The notes beneath the pieces were generated by a model, which was not told where the DNA came from, made no database searches, and worked only from the letters and a program-made list of their open reading frames with translations. Shown here piece by piece: positions 7,042 through 10,014 of a DNA stretch of 10,014 nt. The translations under genes and the position numbers were made by a program. Position 1 is the first letter of the stretch. Every line of letters begins with the position of its first letter. Origin of the DNA: an uncultured Clostridia bacterium (lineage in GTDB: Bacteria > Bacillota > Clostridia > Oscillospirales > Ruminococcaceae); NCBI GenBank assembly GCA_947176675.1, contig CAMWRN010000067.1, positions 1-10,014 on the forward strand. The letters run 5' to 3'.

Positions 7042-9660
7042 TTATTTCACAAATTCCGAAACAATATCCTTGACTGCGGCGATAGCTTCCTTTACTTTTG
7101 AAGCATCGCCTACGCCAGCCATTGCGCTGTCGGGACGTCCTCCGCCCTTACCGCCTGTAAGCGCAGATACTTTTTTCACAATATTCCCGGCGTGAGCGCC
7201 CGCAGCAGCGGCGTCCTTTCCGCATACGCAGACGATAGAACCGTCTCCCGCGATAACTGCAACTGCATCGGAAGCCTTATCCTTTATGCTGTCGCCCATT
7301 GTTCTGAGGATATCAGCCTTTGCGCCCGCGATATTGGCGGCAATAACACGTACAGAACCTACAGAGACAGCATTCTCAAACAAGGAGTCAAGCTGAGTGG
7401 AAGCAAGCTTTCCTTTCAGCTCCGAGACTTCCTTTTCCAAAGCCTTAAGTTCTCCCGCAGCAGCTGTGCAACGTGCGGTAAGCTCTGAAGCATTGGGAGC
7501 TTTTATTGCGTGAGCCGCTTCGGTAAGAGTATTTTTGTAATCGTCGATGAGTGCGAGAACTCCCGTACCTGTAACCGCTTCGATACGTCTTACGCCTGCG
7601 GCAACGGAATTTTCCGAAACGATCTTGAACAGTCCCAGTTTGGAGGTATTGTCAACGTGAGTACCTCCGCAGAACTCAATAGAGGTATCCTCAACGTTTA
7701 CAACACGTACAATATCGCCGTACTTTTCGCCGAACAGAGCCATTGCTCCCAGCTTTCTCGCTTCATCAATAGGCATTTCCGTCATTGTAACAGAAATAGC
7801 TTCAAGAATATTTTTATTGATAATTCCTTCGATCTCTTTAAGTTCGTCGGGAGTAACTGCTTCAAAATGAGAGAAGTCAAAACGGACTCTTTCACCGTCC
7901 ACAAGCTGACCGGCCTGATGAACGTGATCCCCCAGAACCTTTCTCAAAGCCGCCTGCAAAAGGTGTGCGGCTGTATGATTGCGCATGATAGAAGAGCGTC
8001 TTTTCCTGTCGACGGAAGCTGTAACCGAGTCTCCTACCGAAACTGCCCCCTGCGCAATGCCCATATGGAGAAAATGTCCGCTGTGAATCTTTTTGGTATC
8101 GGACACCTCAAAGGCGGTCATTGCTCCGCTGATAACACCCGTATCGCCTACCTGTCCGCCGCTTTCAGCATAAAAAGGCGTTTTGTCAAGAACTATAACA
8201 GCTTCATCGCCGTCGTTTGCAGTCTGAACGCTCTGACCGTCAACAAATATTGCCAGAACCTTTGCGGTTTCTTCCATGGAAGTATAACCCGTAAATTCGG
8301 TAGCGGCAGCTTCAACAGTCAACGTACCGTCCTCCCAGGACGAACCAGACTTTGCGTTGTGGTCGTCGCGGGCTTTTTTCTTCTGCTCGTTAAGACACTC
8401 GGTGTACTTCGACTCGTCCACAGTAAGTCCCTTTTCCTCGGCAATCTCCATAGTCAGGTCGATGGGGAAACCGTAGGTATCGCTGAGCAGGAAAGCATCC
8501 GCGCCGTCAAGAACAGTTTTGCCGGACGCGATAACAGCATCAATTTTCTCTGTAAGAATCTCCATGCCTTTGTCAATAGTCTTGGCAAAGGTTTCTTCTT
8601 CGCTTTTGATAAGCTTTTTAATGTATGCCTTGCGTTCCTCAAGCTCGGGATATGCGCAGGCGTTTTCGGCAATGACTGTGTCCACAACTTCATATAAGAA
8701 CGGTCTTGTTATCCCCAAAAGTCTGCCGTGACGCGCAGCACGTCTGAGAAGTCTTCTGAGAACGTATCCCCTGCCATTGTTAGATGGTGTAACGCCGTCT
8801 CCAACCATAAAGGTTGTGGAACGGATATGGTCTGTAATAACGCGAAGCGAAACGTCCTTTTTCTCATCAGCTTTGTACTCCACGCCCGAAATCTTGCTGA
8901 TGTGCTTCATTATATTCTGGACGGTGTCCACCTCGAAAAGGTTGTCCACGCCCTGCATAGCGCAGGCAAGTCTTTCCAGACCCATACCTGTGTCAATGTT
9001 TTTGTGAGCCATTTCGGCGTAGTTGCCGTTTCCGTCGCTGTCAAACTGTGAAAATACCAAATTCCAGATTTCGATGATCCTGTCACAATCGCTGGCTTGT
9101 TCAAAACTTTCAAACGGACCGTAGCTTTCGCCGCGGTCGAAGTGTATCTCCGAACATGGACCGCACGGACCACTGCCGTGCTCCCAGAAGTTATCGGCTT
9201 TTCCGAGACGCTTGATCCTGTCCTTTGGTATGCCTATATCATTCATCCATATTTGTTCCGCTTCATCGTCGCTTTCAAATACAGTGATCCAAAGCCTGTC
9301 CGCAGGGATAGCCAACACACCTGTCAAGAATTCCCATGCCCAGGCAATTGCTTCCTTTTTAAAGTAGTCGCCGAAAGAAAAGTTACCCAACATTTCAAAA
9401 TAAGTGCCGTGACGCGCGGTCTTGCCCACTCTTTCAATATCCGGAGTACGTATACACTTTTGGCAGGTGGTCACTCTGACATTGGGAGGAGTTTCCTGTC
9501 CCAGAAAGAATTTTTTAAGCGGAGCCATGCCGCTATTGATGAGCAAGAGGCTGTTATCACCGTGCGGGATAAGCGAAGCACTTGCCATTCTTGTATGATT
9601 TTTGCTTTCAAAAAAAGAAAGATATTTTTCTCTCAGGTCATTCAAACCTGTCCATTCCAT
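7042..9660 (-). CDS. alaS: Alanyl-tRNA synthetase
   Basis: The 872-residue, full-length class II enzyme attaches alanine to tRNA-Ala in the cytoplasm. The catalytic domain starts MEWTGLNDLREKYLSFF and contains TTCQKCIRTPDIERVGKT (64-81), the HGTYFEMLGNFSFGDYF stretch (84-100), and motif 3, GRGYVLRRLLRRAARHG (297-312). The editing domain has the zinc site HTAAH (H562, H566) and CGGTH (C664, H668), so mischarged Ser- or Gly-tRNA should still be cleared. A predicted coiled coil (about 705-755) leads to the C-Ala domain with GGKGGGRPDSAMAGVGD (836-852). Nothing is truncated. The start is supported by AAAGGA (9670-9675) ahead of the ATG and by the family N-terminus. It is the first gene of the operon; the mapped promoter leaves an untranslated leader of only about 33 bases. 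Confidence 0.98.
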   Translation of the reverse strand: MEWTGLNDLREKYLSFFESKNHTRMASASLIPHGDNSLLLINSGMAPLKKFFLGQETPPNVRVTTCQKCIRTPDIERVGKTARHGTYFEMLGNFSFGDYFKKEAIAWAWEFLTGVLAIPADRLWITVFESDDEAEQIWMNDIGIPKDRIKRLGKADNFWEHGSGPCGPCSEIHFDRGESYGPFESFEQASDCDRIIEIWNLVFSQFDSDGNGNYAEMAHKNIDTGMGLERLACAMQGVDNLFEVDTVQNIMKHISKISGVEYKADEKKDVSLRVITDHIRSTTFMVGDGVTPSNNGRGYVLRRLLRRAARHGRLLGITRPFLYEVVDTVIAENACAYPELEERKAYIKKLIKSEEETFAKTIDKGMEILTEKIDAVIASGKTVLDGADAFLLSDTYGFPIDLTMEIAEEKGLTVDESKYTECLNEQKKKARDDHNAKSGSSWEDGTLTVEAAATEFTGYTSMEETAKVLAIFVDGQSVQTANDGDEAVIVLDKTPFYAESGGQVGDTGVISGAMTAFEVSDTKKIHSGHFLHMGIAQGAVSVGDSVTASVDRKRRSSIMRNHTAAHLLQAALRKVLGDHVHQAGQLVDGERVRFDFSHFEAVTPDELKEIEGIINKNILEAISVTMTEMPIDEARKLGAMALFGEKYGDIVRVVNVEDTSIEFCGGTHVDNTSKLGLFKIVSENSVAAGVRRIEAVTGTGVLALIDDYKNTLTEAAHAIKAPNASELTARCTAAAGELKALEKEVSELKGKLASTQLDSLFENAVSVGSVRVIAANIAGAKADILRTMGDSIKDKASDAVAVIAGDGSIVCVCGKDAAAAGAHAGNIVKKVSALTGGKGGGRPDSAMAGVGDASKVKEAIAAVKDIVSEFVK

Positions 9661-9673
9661 ATATAAGCTTCCT

Positions 9674-9736
9674 TTCGGTACACATAATTTAATTTAATTA
9701 TTTTACCACATAAGGCATATTTTGTCAAGTACCGAA
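9674..9736. repeat. 8-bp inverted repeat bracketing the alaS promoter (possible operator)
   Basis: TTCGGTAC at 9674-9681 and GTACCGAA at 9729-9736 are perfect inverted copies, with centres 55 bp apart. The distal arm touches the -35 hexamer and the proximal arm runs into the Shine-Dalgarno, so the pair encloses the entire promoter. Only the proximal arm would be in the mRNA if transcription starts near 9693, so the repeat would act as DNA rather than as an RNA hairpin. Regulatory function is inferred. Confidence 0.45.
9700..9728 (-). promoter_or_regulatory. Promoter of the alaS operon
   Basis: On the minus strand a perfect -35 TTGACA (9723-9728) is followed by a 17-base spacer and TAAAAT (9700-9705). 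The hexamer is preceded by TGG, which gives an extended -10 (TGn). The predicted start is near 9693, about 33 bases before the alaS ATG. No other strong promoter was noticed in the short gaps downstream, so this probably drives all seven genes. Confidence 0.8.
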
Positions 9737-9765
9737 TTATTATATACATATGAATATTTTTTGCG

Positions 9766-9806
9766 GAGAAAATCTTCTCACAGACCTTGCAGAAGCAAGC
9801 CTTTTT
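9766..9806 (+). other. Two small hairpins and T-run between divergent promoters
   Basis: GAGAA/TTCTC (9766-9779) and CTTGC/GCAAG (9786-9799, loop AGAA) are short stems; the second is followed by CC and TTTTTC. This resembles a weak plus-strand terminator, yet no plus-strand transcript source is visible before it. It may be a decayed terminator or may block upstream read-through into the tRNA gene. Confidence 0.3.
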
Positions 9807-9813
9807 CTTGATC

Positions 9814-9875
9814 AAAAAATTTCTGAATTTTTTTTTGAAAAAAGTATTGACAAAGCTTTTTCAAAGTGATATAAT
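9814..9875 (+). promoter_or_regulatory. Strong promoter of tRNA-fMet with A/T tracts upstream
   Basis: Perfect TTGACA (9847-9852), a 17-base spacer and perfect TATAAT (9870-9875) preceded by TGA give an extended -10. Upstream lie A6 (9814-9819), T9 (9828-9836) and A6 (9838-9843), which resemble an UP element or bent DNA as often found before stable-RNA genes. Transcription should start near 9882, leaving a leader of about 33 bases before the tRNA. Confidence 0.85.
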
Positions 9876-9914
9876 AATAAAGCACTCTCGAATTTGAGGT
9901 GTTGTAAACTATAT

Positions 9915-9991
<77 letters not shown>

Positions 9992-10014
9992 AAAATAAAA
10001 AGTCAAGCTATTCA

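Noticed and set aside
7510..8697. 395-codon open frame on the plus strand within alaS
   Set aside because: It is fully antisense to highly conserved AlaRS coding sequence, shows no recognisable domain and its composition follows the complement of alaS codons. The opening is a side effect of codon usage.
9661..9914. Riboswitch, small protein or mobile-element end in the divergent region
   Set aside because: The space is accounted for by two promoters, short stems and A/T tracts. No conserved riboswitch core, no supported frame and no terminal repeats or target duplications were seen.

Overview
The window looks like chromosomal DNA from a Gram-positive anaerobe of the Clostridia, most likely Oscillospiraceae/Ruminococcus-like. 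The reasons are AAAGGA/AGGAGG ribosome binding sites before nearly every gene, the protein sequence character, an RNase M5-type Toprim protein (a Firmicutes enzyme), and consensus sigma-A promoters with extended -10 elements. Base composition looks even and mid-range by eye (not computed), and no mobile element, CRISPR array or phage gene was seen.

Layout. Seven protein genes lie head-to-tail on the minus strand and cover about 154-9660. In transcription order they are alaS (alanyl-tRNA synthetase), a HIT/HINT-family nucleotide hydrolase, comEC (competence DNA channel), holA (DNA polymerase III delta subunit), an RNase M5-like gene (rnmV), an MBOAT-family O-acyltransferase, and a DHHW/AlgX-like SGNH-type protein. 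The gaps are only 3-31 bases and several Shine-Dalgarno sites touch or overlap the previous stop codon, so this reads as one operon. It starts from a strong promoter at 9700-9728 and ends in a hairpin cluster at 14-139. Divergently, on the plus strand, an initiator tRNA-fMet gene (9915-9991) has its own near-perfect promoter. The 254-base divergent region 9661-9914 holds both promoters and no protein gene.

How the genes relate. The first five act in translation, nucleotide metabolism, DNA uptake, replication and 5S rRNA processing. The last two form a membrane/extracytoplasmic pair of the kind that O-acetylates secreted or wall polysaccharides (AlgI/AlgX logic). They are joined to the housekeeping genes by a 3-base junction.

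Most notable observations. (1) A perfect 8-bp inverted repeat brackets the alaS promoter, and there is no room for a T-box leader; this arrangement recalls the direct autorepression described for E. coli AlaRS. (2) The C-terminal metallo-beta-lactamase-like domain of ComEC has lost its metal-binding residues. (3) The acetylation pair is appended to an informational operon. (4) Two hairpins beyond the last gene share an arm and could form a bidirectional terminator. No wholly new multi-gene system is evident; most of the window is ordinary core chromosome.
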